Source: Schistosoma haematobium
Taxonomy: Eukaryota > Platyhelminthes > Trematoda > Strigeidida > Schistosomatidae
Direction of reading: 5' to 3'
Assembly: GCF_000699445.3 (NCBI RefSeq)
Contig: NC_067200.1
Coordinates: forward strand, 3,140,450-3,204,449
DNA: 64,000 nucleotides
Of this stretch, positions 39,335 through 53,073 are shown one piece after another. Within the stretch, counting starts at the first letter, position 1; each line of letters begins with the position of its first letter. The notes under the pieces were generated by a model. The model searched no databases. It worked only from the letters and a program-made list of their open reading frames with translations, and had not been told where the DNA came from. Position numbers and translations under genes: made by a program.

Positions 39335-42300
39335 GCGCGAAGCGAATAAAATAGTGGTTAAGAGGCATTGGAAGTTTGTTAGCTTTGAGAAACATTGCTT
39401 AAAATGACGAGGTAACGATATTACGATAAGACAAAAGTTTATCAGAACATGTATAAACAACGGTTTTTGTACCAACAAAAATAAAACCACTATTTCATCT
39501 AATATATGTGACTACATTCATAAACAATATTTTTCCCCATCTTTTAAAACTAACATCAATTATTAACTGATTAATGCTCATGCTACTGTCGCTATTCAAA
39601 CAAACTCTGTCTCAGTCACCTAATCTGCCTTAATGTCCACAGACTGTAGTTGATGATTATGTTTTATTTCATTCTTTTAGGTTTTCTAAACTACGTTGAA
39701 GCTTCTGCTCGATTGGCTATTCGACAACGCTATCGAATTTATATTACATGACAGTTCTTTGCTGCCACCACGCACAAAGGAACACTTGTTAATCAAGTGA
39801 ACTCATTTGTAGTTGTTATCCAAGAAGGAGCTTACAAGTAATATTCATTTCATAACAATTGTTACCGTTTTTGTTTTCCTTGTTCAGTGTGGCGGCGAAT
39901 AAATCCATAAAACAAACGGTTATGTAATTCTTCAACATTGGTGCTAACCTCACCAATTTTGCTGGACACACTAGCTGTAGGCGTCCGATCTCGCGTCTGC
40001 ACGCATCACTTGAAGTTACTAACCAGATTAGACCAGACGTTTCTCGACATATCTATAACTTTCCAAATACAGCTTCGAACTCCATTGTCGACTTATGACT
40101 TGACTAGGTAGGTATTATGGGGTAATCAAGGTGTTACAGACAAAAGCGTCGTCAAACATTGGTTATCAATGGCATCTTCAGTAGTAAGCCTGATGTGATG
40201 TGGTTCACCAAACACTAAAGTGAGTTTCTGTTCATTATTTTAACAAGCATTATCTCTAAGTTTTCGTTTTTTCAGGGATAATACTTTTGTATTGTCGAAT
40301 TTTTTCCAATTGTTATCCTCAATAATACGGAACACCTAAACTGTATGAGATTAAGATTCTTAGATCCCCACCTGATGCCATTCTATCCCGACAAAGTAGA
40401 GGCCTGATTGTTCTGTTCGGCAATGAGTTGGCCACATACATCCCAGCAATTGCAGAACATTATAGCTCAAGTGCTCACTCAATCCCCCATTTAGAATTGG
40501 CATCATATTTCCTATTATTTCATCTTAGGTGTTGAAAAACGTTGTGTTTCAAAGATTAAATTCGAGCCCCATCTGTCCTGTTCCACGATCAAAAGAAAAC
40601 CCATGTGTCACCGCTACTTTGATTTCTTCTTTTGACATGACGAGGCTTGCCCAACGGCACAGAACACTCATGCTTCCACGTAATGGAATTTATTTTCTAA
40701 ACTACGAGCATATGTGTATAATACTCCCAAAGTAAACATCCTATCCATAAGGCCTAGGTAACATTTACTTTCAGGGCGTGACTATCCGATTGCACACTAA
40801 GCAGAATATTTCACTTATATTTCTACGCGCTTCTAGTTTACCTACCGCATCTTTCCTTCACATCCTCAATCTGGAGAAATGTTCGGTATTACACGAGTGT
40901 TGATGTTATTGTGACACCGAGCAATATTTCAGAAAATATTTATTTGTTCCACGACCCCATTGTTATTTTAAGAAGTCAATATGGTCGACGTTCAAAACTC
41001 ATGAGAGCCTCTCACCTGGTCTTATCAAGTTGTTGACATGAACTCCTACATAATTATCTGGTAATATCTTACGAGTAAAGACACCGATCTCTTCCAGACG
41101 ATGCGCGTGTCTAATGTTTGCATCAGGATCGTTTAGTTATAGCAACTTACTTACAATAATATTCAATGAGAATGAACTTTTTCCAGTCATTTCATGGCTA
41201 AATATAGTCTTACTTTCAGAATTTAGTGGAGTATCCTATCACTCGGGATAAAAGACTGTCTGAAACATATCGACAAAACTGGCGGTTTGAGGCCTTTTTC
41301 ATCCCCTTCTTCGTTCCACACTGTCCATTTCATTAATTGCGACAGCTACACTGCAACTATTTAGAGCTCCGACATTCATACCCAGATATTCAATTCCTAC
41401 CTTAAAATCGTGACCATCAATATTCAGTGTAATATCACACTTTGAATGATTCAAAACATATCTCTCTTTTTCATGTTTCAAAGTTCGACGTTTGTCTCGC
41501 ATCATAACAGCATGTGCTAGACTAACACATTCTTAACATTTGTAAGTGCAGCCACTATTATCTTTCTTGTTTGCCAACCCCAGAAGTGTTATCGCCTCCC
41601 GGATCAGTAACGTCTTACACGAGCGGAAAAATATACAAACCCAATCGGAGTTAGTAGTCAAGGATATTTTGCATGCGGTAAGACCTAAGCTTGCAAAAAT
41701 CTAGTGTAACCACCTTTTACATTCATCACATTGTATTTCATCCTCCATCGAGAAAAATTAATTTTAGCGTTTGATCTTAGATGGCTAGCGATTGTTGTGG
41801 ATGCGTAGCACAGTCTATCTACTTGTGATTTAGTGCGGATGTGTGAACGAGCGCCTTCAGCTATGATGTGTCTATTAAAATCGATGAGACCACCATAAAA
41901 CATCTAAGACTTGCAAAACTTTATTTTAAGCATATATTATTATATTTATTATGATTATGTATCGCTTCTGATGCTTCAAGGTGCATAAACCATTGATAAG
42001 GCTGTGTGGCTGAAAATTTTACCTCTTTTGTTGAAACATTCAAAAGTGATCTTAATAAGTTATTGACATACTGAATTTGCATAACTGTGATACAACTGAG
42101 TATCATAAACAACATACACTACACAAAATATGGCGACGTTGGGCTCAGACAATTCCTGTAACACTTATTCATAAGTGATATTCCAGCTGATCAACATCTT
42201 AAATAGAAAACTAAAACAATTTTATCTGCTCTTCATACGGAAAGTCGAGGCTGTAAATAAATACAAAAATCCAGTAATGTAACTACTTGATCACAAGTAA

Positions 42301-43909
42301 TCATTACATTTTTGTGATATCACAATGAGTAGAAAAAAATATAACCAACCGTCCCATCAATGCTCACTTTATTTGAAAATATCAAGTCCAATCTTGATAT
42401 TGGTACCTATTTGATCATTATTTCGTCCCAAGTATGATTTGTGCTTAGAGTTGGACTAGATATAGAATAGTAAGTGAAAGAGGTTAAAACAGTGTCCGTT
42501 TCCAATAAGGTAGTAACATTACGTGTCAAATAAGGTAATTGTGGGGACGACCAACGGGTTGACCCGAGGAAGCTTGTAAAGAGCCTAAGATATTCTATCC
42601 AATCATCTTGTGGAGGAACATCTCAGAATCTCAACGTGTAACCGCCCTATTGGGAAAATGCTAAAAACCACTGTTTGCCGATTGGATGACTACAATGATG
42701 ATTTCGCTTTTACTTAAAAATATAAATACGAGTTTTGTGCCATATTGGACAGTGAAATAACATTACACCTTATTTGTGACTTGGAGGGTTCTAGCGTTCG
42801 CCTGTTCATGTAGTACGCGGTATATCAAGAATCTAAGATCTAAATATAACAATAATTCAAGAAATACCTGTTACTGAGTTCTACCACGTAGCCATATGGT
42901 GGGCGAATTTTGATTCGCCAAATAAGGCCACTTTGTGCGAGTAAAAAATTTAATAACAAGTGGATTTAATCGGCCAAGAAATTGTTTCGTCTTCCAAGGA
43001 ATATAACCGCTTATACGTATTAGTCGGTTTAGCCCAATAAACTTTCTTCATCACTCAGTAGCGGATTAGGGGCTTGAGTATCGGTATCAGTCTCAAACAG
43101 AAAGACGATCAAAATCGATAGTCATAAGTCCCTGTATTCCACAATGCTATAGGACTAATAAAGATGTGTGGACTCATCCATTTTCGAAAATAATGTGCAT
43201 TTTTATTATCCAATTTTCCATGTATCAAATGATTCTTTATATCGCATTATTCTCTACTATCGCTTAGATAAACTTAAATTATTTCTTCATTATGATTGAT
43301 TAATTAGTGTTTTCTAATGAACAAATTTAACAAGGAAACTTGCACAGTCAATTAATTTTATGAATTCAATACCAACCCTATAGTTGAAGTGATGATTTGC
43401 AAAATGTTAGAGGTCGTTAGGAGTTTGGAGCTAAAAACATTCGATTCGAGTCCCATCTGAACATCGATGCTAGGGTGCATGGAACATCGTCGAGGAGTCA
43501 TGTATAAAGTGAAACACGAACCCTGAATCCCGCTGATATACACTTCTCAAGTCTGCTAAAAATACTTGTCTTTATGTCAATATCGAGGTTATCTGCTAAG
43601 GCGTCACATGTGCAAAAAGAGACCAACCAATAATTCATAATAGTAACAGAGAGATTAGAATCCTATTATAATTATTCGAAGCACTTCAATTCAATATAAG
43701 CAAACTAATTTAAAGGCAGAATGAATTTAATCCATAATTTGTTAAAATTGAAAACCCCAATATATGTAGGAAACATAGAAAGAATACTTGAAAAACAATA
43801 ACTTAGTATACACATACAAATAGTATTTTGGCGCGAAAAGGAAAGAAGACTGCAAGATTTTGAGCATGAGCCAAGAAAACCATATCAATTGCTCTATTTG
43901 AAATTATCT
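39335..43909. other. Intergenic stretch with weak retroelement traces
   Basis: No gene is supported. Minus-strand pieces at 41903-41685 and 41505-41299 read protein-like text ('KSQVDRLCYASTTIASHLRS', 'LNIDGHDFKVGIEYLGMNVG'); the second resembles the end of a reverse transcriptase palm ('YLG'). These may be parts of one decayed minus-strand element. The rest is plain AT-rich DNA, with a SINE-like piece near 43400-43520. Confidence 0.35.
43826..43839. promoter_or_regulatory. E2F-like palindromic site
   Basis: TTTTGGCGCGAAAA is a symmetrical match to the E2F/DP site, rare in DNA this AT-rich. It lies just past the 3' end of the phosducin-like gene, so its target is unclear. Confidence 0.25.
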
Positions 43910-44079
43910 TTAATTATCATCATCGTCAGTCTCATGATCCTCCTCATCGTCATCAGACAATTCACCACCTATATGTTTGATACGATTACTATGAGCCAGT
44001 TTAATATTCATTCTTTTCGATGGATCTTTAGTTAATTTCGACTCTAATACGCCTAGTTTGGCTAAATGCCATTCTAATT
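43910..44079 (-). CDS. PDCL3: Phosducin-like gene, last exon
   Basis: Acceptor 'cttcacag'. Reads '[20 protein letters not shown]', then a tail of Asp and Glu ending at TAA (43912-43910). The block 'ELEW-L---G' and the acidic tail match the PDCL3 C-terminus, and the phase fits exon 4 across the 14.7 kb intron. Confidence 0.9.
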
Positions 44080-47000
44080 CTGTGAAGAAAAAAGAAAACA
44101 CGAAATATGAAGAGGGAAATAAGATTGGATGAGTTATTAGAATATATTGTAGACTAATATCATTTGTAAAATAAAAATCATCTACAGAAATTTTAGTTAA
44201 AACGAAATAATGAATATTGCTTAATTCAATAACAATGAGATAAATAGAAACGTTGAAACAGTAGTATAAGAGTGTTTTCGATTATCATTAGCAGTCGTAG
44301 CTTTCAACAACGAACGAGTAACTACTAAATATCAGTAATTCTAAGGAAACTATGATGACCAAATAAACAGAACTGACGAACATCCTCGACCTCAAAAGAC
44401 GAAGTCTCACAACCATAGAGCGAAACTGCTCTCACCGATGCGTTGTACACCCAACCTTATACAGCCAAAATCTTATCATAACGACGCTAAAGTAGCTCGG
44501 AATTGCATAGGCCGCTCAGCCTTTCACGATACACAAAATGATCTAGTCACTCACGTCACCACCAACACACACACAGCTATCAGTATCAGGAAAGATTCCA
44601 ACAGTGTTGTTGAACCGGACGAAAGACTCAGTAGACACCGAACTTCGAGGTTGTCAGGCTAAATTCCGTAAGGATCGGTCGTGCACAGACCCGATCGCGA
44701 CACTACGAATCATCACCAAACAATCAGCTGAATGGAACACGTCACTAAACATCAACTTCATTGATTATGAGTAGGTGTTTGATATTGTGGATAGGAGAAC
44801 ATTATGGAAACTTCTTCGACACTATGGTGTATCTGAGATTCCAAACATCATGAGGAGTACATACGACGGACTAAAGTGTAGAAGGACAGCCGATAGACGC
44901 ACCCCAACTAAGGACCGGAGTCAGATAAGGCTGCTTCTTTTCTCCCTTTACTGGTGGTTGACTGGATTATGAAGACCTCGATATCTGAGGGGAGGCGCGG
45001 AATACAATGGACAACTCAGAATCAATTAGAAGATATGGACTTCGCAGATGTCCTGACTCCTCTATACTGATGTATGTGCGAGGAAGCTAATAATTGGTTA
45101 TTTGCTTAGTCAGATCAATAGATATTCTGGCACTTGTTAGATGAGTTATATATTCTCTTACCCGTATTATTACTGCATTGCTGTCGGCTTATGGTGTAGA
45201 AATATACTTACGTTCTATTCACGTGTTCTTGATCTGAGTTGTGCTGAAGTCCTGTAAAACAAACACTGGGAGGTATCTAGTGTAGATATTCATCTAAGGC
45301 AAAGTAGCGTCCCATTAGTGCAGACGAGGAAGACCGAACGCTATAACACATACCATACACACGAACAAATGCAGGTCAATGCAACCAGTGTAGCAGAAAC
45401 CTCTGCATCAGTACACCTCAACGTACACAAGGGAAAAGCACGATAATCAAGCACATCACGAAGAACACCAACCCAATCACACTTGATGGAGAAACTCGGG
45501 AATAGGTAGAAACTCCCACGTATCTGAGTAGCATCATCGATGAACAAAGAGGATTTGATGCGGACGTAAAGGCGAGGATTGGCAAAGCAAAGAAAGCATT
45601 CCTACAGTTGAATAACATATAGAACGCAAAACGACTGTCAACCAGTATCTAAGTCAGAATCCTCAATACGAACACAAAAACAGTTTAACTGTACGAAGTT
45701 GAAACTCGGGGGACTACTAAAACCAGCAATAAAAAGGCACAAGTCTTTCTAAATAGTTGTCTACATAAGACACTCCATGCCCGTAGGTTGGACATCATCA
45801 GCAACAGCCAACTGTGAGAGAGGACGGACCAGCTTCCATCTGAAGAGGAAATTAAGAAAAGCTGTTTGAATTGGGTAGAACATACATTGCGAGAACAATC
45901 AAACTGCATCACAACGCAAGCTCTCACTTGGAATCCCGAAAAGAAACAGAAAAGAAGAAAGCTGAAAATCACACTACGTTCAAATTTCCAGGAGCTTAAT
46001 TTTTACCGCGAGATTCACTTTTTGACCTAAAATATGCCAATGACATAGTTCTTTTTGGTGAAGACGCTAACAAAATGCAGAGTCTTCCGATCACTCTGAA
46101 CAACAGTGCAAGCATGTTCGGGATGCGATTCTCCCACCTCGAAATGCAGAATGTTGCTTCAGGATTGGGTTGCATCGACACCCGAACTAACGATAGAGAG
46201 TGAAGTTGTTGAGCGTGTCGATCCCTTCACTGATCTTGGAAGTCTCATCAGCCCTTGTGGGCTGATGTGTGACGAAATCTCAGCACGGATACAGAAGGCT
46301 CGACTAGCTTTTACCAACTTGCGTCATCTATGGCATAGGCGAGATATCCGTCTATCAACCAAGGGACGTGTTTACTGCGCATTAGTTCGTTCCGTCCTAC
46401 TTTATGGCAGTGAAACATGGCCGGTAAGAGTAGAGGATACTCGTAAGTCACAAATATTTGATCAAAGATGTCTTCGAAACATTGCTTGTATATCCTCTGA
46501 CAACCGGATAAGTAACGCAGTTGTTAGGAAACGGGTATTAGGTAAGGATCGCAAATCAATTGATGAAGTAGTGAAACTTCATCAGTTGAGATGGCTGGGA
46601 CACGTGTTACGTGTGCCCAACCACCGACTACCTCGGCGTGCGTTCTTACATGATGTAGGAGTGGGTTGGGAGAAAGCTAGGGGCGGCCAGAATAAAACAT
46701 GACCCAAATCCATGAAGTCATTGACAAGTGGACTGAGCTATGCTCGTAGGTGTAGACTACCTGGTTGGGATCCACGAGACGATAGCAACCGATGGTTAGA
46801 GACCCTGAATGACATGGCTCGAAATCATTCGCAATGACGCAGATGTATCCACTATTTGTGTTCTCCCAAACTCTAATCTTCTGTATTCTTTATGTCCCAT
46901 TTCTTTTTCTCTTTCCAAATTTATTTCACTGTATTATACTCACTGAACAACATCTTCAGACTCTAATCTTTCCAATTACTGCTTATACTCTTACTAGTTC

Positions 47001-50000
47001 TACCACTACGGGATTTGAACCGACAGTTGCATCATTGTGCTAATGTGGTGTGGCAACTCGAACTGATGTATGTACATACGAAGTTCTACGTTGTGACTGA
47101 CTGACACTACGTCGGCAATGGGAAGCAGACATAAAAAGGAAAAAAAGTAACTGGAAAGGGTTACTCAGGACAGGGTTGGAGGGAAAATGTTGGTGGGTGG
47201 CCTGTAATAACCTAATATTTACCAAACCATGAACTATAAAACTCAATTGATAACTTTGTTTTCGTAGTATTCGGGTAAAATTACTAATTTACAGACTCAT
47301 CGAGTGACTGGAATTAATCAGCCATAAGCAACGTAGAACACGGAGTGACGAGATAAATAACAAAGGAGTCCGAGAAATCAAGCAACAATGTGAATAAGAA
47401 AGACTAAACATTGAGAATACGGTTTGAACAGAAGAGTTGAAAAGGCATATATGAAGAAATACTAGAACTCAAGATTAAAAATAGATAAAGAGTGGGTACA
47501 TCGACTACGGTGTGTTGGGGACGATAGATCCCCAAAACTCAAATTTTGTAATTTACTTATCGATTAAATGTGCAGATAGGTCAATTGATGAACTATCAAT
47601 TAAATGTACAAATAGGTCAATTGATGAACTATCGATTAAATGTTCAAATAGCAGTCAATTGTTGATTAATGTTCAAAAATCTTCTATGACAATATCGATT
47701 GTAAATAATTGTATAAATACGCTTGACTTGTATGCTTGATCGGATCTGCCTGCCTGACTTGTTATCTGCTGTTTGTCTGTAGAATACACTTTCTACACTT
47801 TACCCAGACTTCTTGATCGCGTTAGCGGAGTTGGGGACAACGGACCAGAATAGTCTATCGAGTCGCTGAATCATTGATCCTTCGTTCGTTCGAGTAAGAC
47901 GCATCAGTAATCGCATTCAAGCAATAACGAAACATAACAGGTGTGACAGATTCTAAGCCGCAACACTCAAAGTCTCTAACCGATAATTGCAGTTATTGTG
48001 TAAACCACAATGAGATAGTTTGAATTTACCAATACGGACAAGGCAAACTGTAACTAACTTCATGGGCTAGTGCCATGTATTCATCTGACTGCCCCTAGGA
48101 CTCTTTCAACACAATCCTATACCAGCAGCCAACCCATGTTGAGGTAAGCGGTAATTGAATATACGTAATACATACTTGGATCACCTCAGTCTATGAAGAA
48201 TAATGATCGAAATATGATCTCAGACAAGATCCCGATGGATTATTAGCCTGATTATTATCTAAAATAAGTGACAATTACTTAGAAACTCTAGATGGCCGGA
48301 ATAATCTTTTCTCAATTTGAAGAAAGTTTACATCCCACCGTTTTCATTGCCAAATAACATGTAACAAAATCGTTATTATACATTATGTATGATATAAAAA
48401 GACACAATTGAGCAAACTTCACCTGGTGTATGGTTGTTTCTATCAGCACAAAAAATAGGATTAATGCTTGATAAGTCAGTCAATAAGTGATACACATTGT
48501 AGAACCTGGCACATATACACGTCAGTTCATGTTTCAACATCCATTAGCACAATAAAATAAAATTGTTTGGTCGAATCCCAGAGTAATGGAGTTAGTAATA
48601 GTATCAGTAGTAATAGAAAGGATTAGGAATCCAAGATACAATTTGCAAAGAAAATATGGATTAATGGAATGAAAAACTTTAAACTGATCTGAAAACTTAA
48701 GATTTAAGAGAAGACAAAGAGTGAATGCACCAGAGTTATTGTGAACGATTTTGAGCCATGTCATCCAGATTTTAACAATTTGTGACGGTAATCTCGCGGA
48801 TCTCAACCAGCTTGTCTGTACTTACCTGCATGTTTAGTTTCAGTAGTCACTGTCTTAGTGGACTGATACCATGTCTTAGTATGACCACCTCTAGATTTCC
48901 TCCAACCTACTATTAACACCATCTATAATCGCGCTTTGTGGTAGTCAGTGGATGAAGATGAAGACTCATTACCCTATCAATCTACTTGCCATCTTTACTC
49001 AGTATTCGGTATATAACTTCAAAAGAAGCAACTGAGCGGCTTCTAAAAGTAAGAGAAATAGTTTAAGGGGACCTATGATTGAGTGCTAATAACTTACGAA
49101 TGTCTTCTATTTTTCAAGGTCATAAAGTAGAAAAAACGAGATGCTGCGCGATACACTCATTCTTTAGTTGGCAAACAGATATCTCTGCTATGCCTAGAAT
49201 CTAGCGTCGTCAATGTATGTTGTGTCTGTGAACACGCATACGGGGTCCGAGTGTAATCGTTCATTTGACATAATCTGGTCAATACAGAGAACTAGCGCGA
49301 TTTGCTCTCCGTATATGCGGAAACTTGACTGCCATTTCTCGTGGCCCCGCTGACCTAGGTATAACATGTTATATCCGCGAGTATAATGGGTTCTTCTAGA
49401 CGATTGCAAAAGATGTTTAATTGAAGGACGGAGGCAAGAAATTAAAAGACTAGTTTCCAAACGTAGATATTACTATATCACCCTGTAATTCTCGCCCATT
49501 CACTTTGCATTCGTAATTTTTGATGAGCATTTACTAATTACACTTGTTTCATCGACAATGAGTCAGCGTGATGATCGACACAAATTGTTAAAATCTGGAT
49601 GACATGGCTCAAAATCGTTCACAATAACTCTGGTGCATTCGCTCTTTGTCTTCTCTTAAATCTTAAGTTTTCAGATCAGTTTATAAGTTTTTCATTCCAT
49701 TAATCCATATTTTCTTTGCAAATTGTATCTTGGATTCCTAATCCTTTCTATTACTACTGATACAATTACTCACTTACTTACGCCTGTTACTCCCAATGGA
49801 GCATAGGCCGCTGACCAGCATTCTCCAACCCACTCTGTCCTGGGCCTTCTTTTCTAGTTTCATCCAATTCTTGTTCATTTTTCTCATGTCTATCACCATT
49901 TTTTGGCGTAATGTGTTCTTTGGTCTTCCTCTTTTCCTTTGACCTTGAGGATTCCATGTGAGGGCTTGTCTTGTGACACAGTTGGGTGCTTTCCTCAATG

Positions 50001-53000
50001 TGTCCTATCCACTTCCAACGCTTCTTCCTAATTTCTTCCTCCACTGGGATCTGGTTTGTTCTCTCCCACAGTACGTTGTTGCTAATAGTGTCCGGCCAAT
50101 GGATCTGAAGTATTTTGCGTAGACAACTGTTAATAAACACCTGTATTTTCTGGATGATGGCTTTCGTAGTTCTCCAGGTTTCTGCCCCATACAGTAGAAC
50201 TGTCTTGACATTTGTATTGAAAATCCTGACCTTGGTGTTGGTTGACAGTTGCTTTGAGTTCCAGATGTTCCTCAGTTGTAAATATGCTGCTCTTGCTTTG
50301 CCGATCCGCGCTTTCACATCTGTATCAGATCCACCCTGTTCATCAATGATGCTGCCCAAATACGTAAAGGTTTTAACATCTTCCAAATCTTCTCCGTCAA
50401 TTGTGATTGGATTGGTGCATTCTGTGTTGTATCGGAGAATCCTGCTTTTCCCTTTGTGTATATTGAGACCTATTGCTGCTGAGGCTGCTGCCACACTGTT
50501 TGTCTTCTCCTGCATCTGTTGTTGCGTTTGGGATAGAAGGGCCAGATCGTCTGCGAAGTCTAGATCATCCAACTGCATCTTAGATATCCATTGTATCCCG
50601 CGCTTTCCTTCAGACGTTGACGTCTTCATGATCCAGTCGATCACCAGGAGAAAGAGAAAGGGTGAGAGTTAGCAGCCTTGCCTGACATCAGTCTTTAATT
50701 CGAACGAGTATGTGAGCTGTCCTTCATGCACGATTTTGCAGTTTAATCCGTCATAGGTATTCTGTATGATATTGACTATCTTCTGAGGCACGCCGTAGTA
50801 TCGGAGAAGCTTCCATAGTGTTGTTCTGTCCACGCTGTCAAATGCCTTTTCGTAGTCAATGAAGTTGATGTAGAGTGATGAATTCCATTCAAATGATTGT
50901 TCTACAATGATCCGTAGAGTTGCGATTTGGTCTGTACATGATCTATCCTTACGGAATCCTGCCTGTTGGTCACGAATTTGGGCGTCTACACAGTCCTTCA
51001 TCCTGTTTAACAATACCCTGTTGAAGATTTTTCTCGGTATTGAGAGAAGAGTGATGCCCCTGTAGTTATCACACTTGCTGAGATCGCCTTTCTTCGGTAT
51101 TTTGATCAGAAGTCCTTCTTTCCAGTCTGTTGGTACTTGTTCCTCATCCCAAATCTTATTGAAGAGAATGTGAAGTATCCATTACTCTGGGATTCGACCA
51201 AACAATTTTATTTCATTGTGCTAATGGATGTTGAAACATGAACTGACGTGTATATGTGCCAGATTCTACATTATTTATGACCGACTGAATTTAACAAGAT
51301 TACAATTAGAAACGTAGTGTAAAAATTAAAACTCTAGTCTCACTATAGAAACCAAACATATCTGACACATGTTTTTTCCCAAATGACTTATATTATGGTT
51401 GGTAATCTGGTTAAAGAGAAATGATTCATTTTTTTAGGATATTTAAACACATTATGACAGGTAATATTTAAGCAATCGAAACCCAAATAACAGGATATCT
51501 GTCACTGGTCAGTAGAGTTTTATAGAATTAATTAATAAAACAGGTAGTGCGGATGATCATATGGAGTGAATCTATAAAAAGTATATTTACATGTGTACAG
51601 ACGTATGTACTTAGCTTTGAGAAGTATTATTTGAGTAAAGGCTAGTGATACTATTCACTTGCCAAAAGCAAAACATTGAAACGAGTTTCATACCCATGAT
51701 CTATTTGGCTAAAAGTTATTTGCTTGAGACAAGAAGCCATAGTGTATGCTTGCAGTTAAGAGCATAAGAACCTAATCATTTATTTACTTGGTTATCAGTT
51801 TATATTTTCACACATCTGGTTTAGTAAATGTAACAACATGAGATAATTAAGAAAATTTGCAAAAGTATACGACTATTGATATAAATATTTACTTCATTCA
51901 TTGATAGCTTAGACTCGTGAAATGAACTCATTTATAATGATTGTTTGAATCTTCCGGTTGATATTAAGAACTGTGACTACGATGTTTCTTTAGAGATCTC
52001 TGCATTCTGAGCAGATAACTTCGATACTGCCATTAGGTTACAAGTATTTTAGGCAGAGTTGGATAGTGACTAGCAGAGGAATCCAGAACACGCGTTTTGT
52101 CACATTTGGAAGTCGCCATATGAATGTAAATGTACCTCTGCGAAGATATTCATAATGGGTTTTGAACTCAGTGCCTTTAGCTTTACATACCTTCAAATCA
52201 AGCCCTATAAATGGATCAAAATTAACTCACAATGCACACGCCAGTGGCCATCCTGACCAAACACCTTAGTGGATAGAAAGTAGGGTCTCGTAAGCGAAAT
52301 GTATTAGGTACAAGTCCCAGTAAGCACATCAACAACAGTCCAAGTAAATAAAGACAATGAAGCCCAAATGGAACAAGACGCGCATCCATTGATTGGCTCT
52401 AATGTGACATTATGTCAGGTTTCTTATCACGTGATTTATCCACCAATCAGAATACAACTTATACAATATTAGCACTGTGCCAAATCGATGACGTTCGATC
52501 GGTATGAGCAGCCTAGCGTCCTTATTGGTCCTATGTCCGCCTAGCTCGTCCACTTGAGTCCAGAACAACGAATACCAGCTCCCACTATGCGAATCGAATC
52601 GAATCATTTAGTTCAGACATACTGGGTTTATGTATCAACCAAACAGACCGTAACGCACCATGAAATAGGAAATAACATTTGTACACAATGAAGCCAAAAA
52701 GTGGCTGTGAATGTGGGAGGCAGTAGTTAATAAACTGAGCATAATTTAGGGACAGTAAATCGTATAATAATAAATTATAGGTCAAAATGGAGCTTATAAT
52801 AAAGGGAATATAAATATATATAATCTAATTATTGAATAATTATACAATAAGAATATTTATAGAATATTAGTCTATTAATATTCCTCAGAAGTTACCCGTA
52901 ATTTAATCCTCACTAGGATATAACACCTCCCTTTTTTGAAGCATTAGAGATAATAATGATTTTTAGGATTTATTTTTATTCAATTAGGTTTCGGCCTGAT

Positions 53001-53034
53001 GCGCTGTGACCTCCTTGGGAGTGTTGTATATGTC

Positions 53035-53073
<39 letters not shown>

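Noticed and set aside
47561..47668. CRISPR-like repeats or a repeat protein
   Set aside because: Only three direct units without spacers, in a eukaryotic LTR; the open frame across them is a by-product of the 36-bp period.
50115..50672. 185-codon plus-strand frame
   Set aside because: Antisense shadow of the R2 reverse transcriptase frame on the minus strand.
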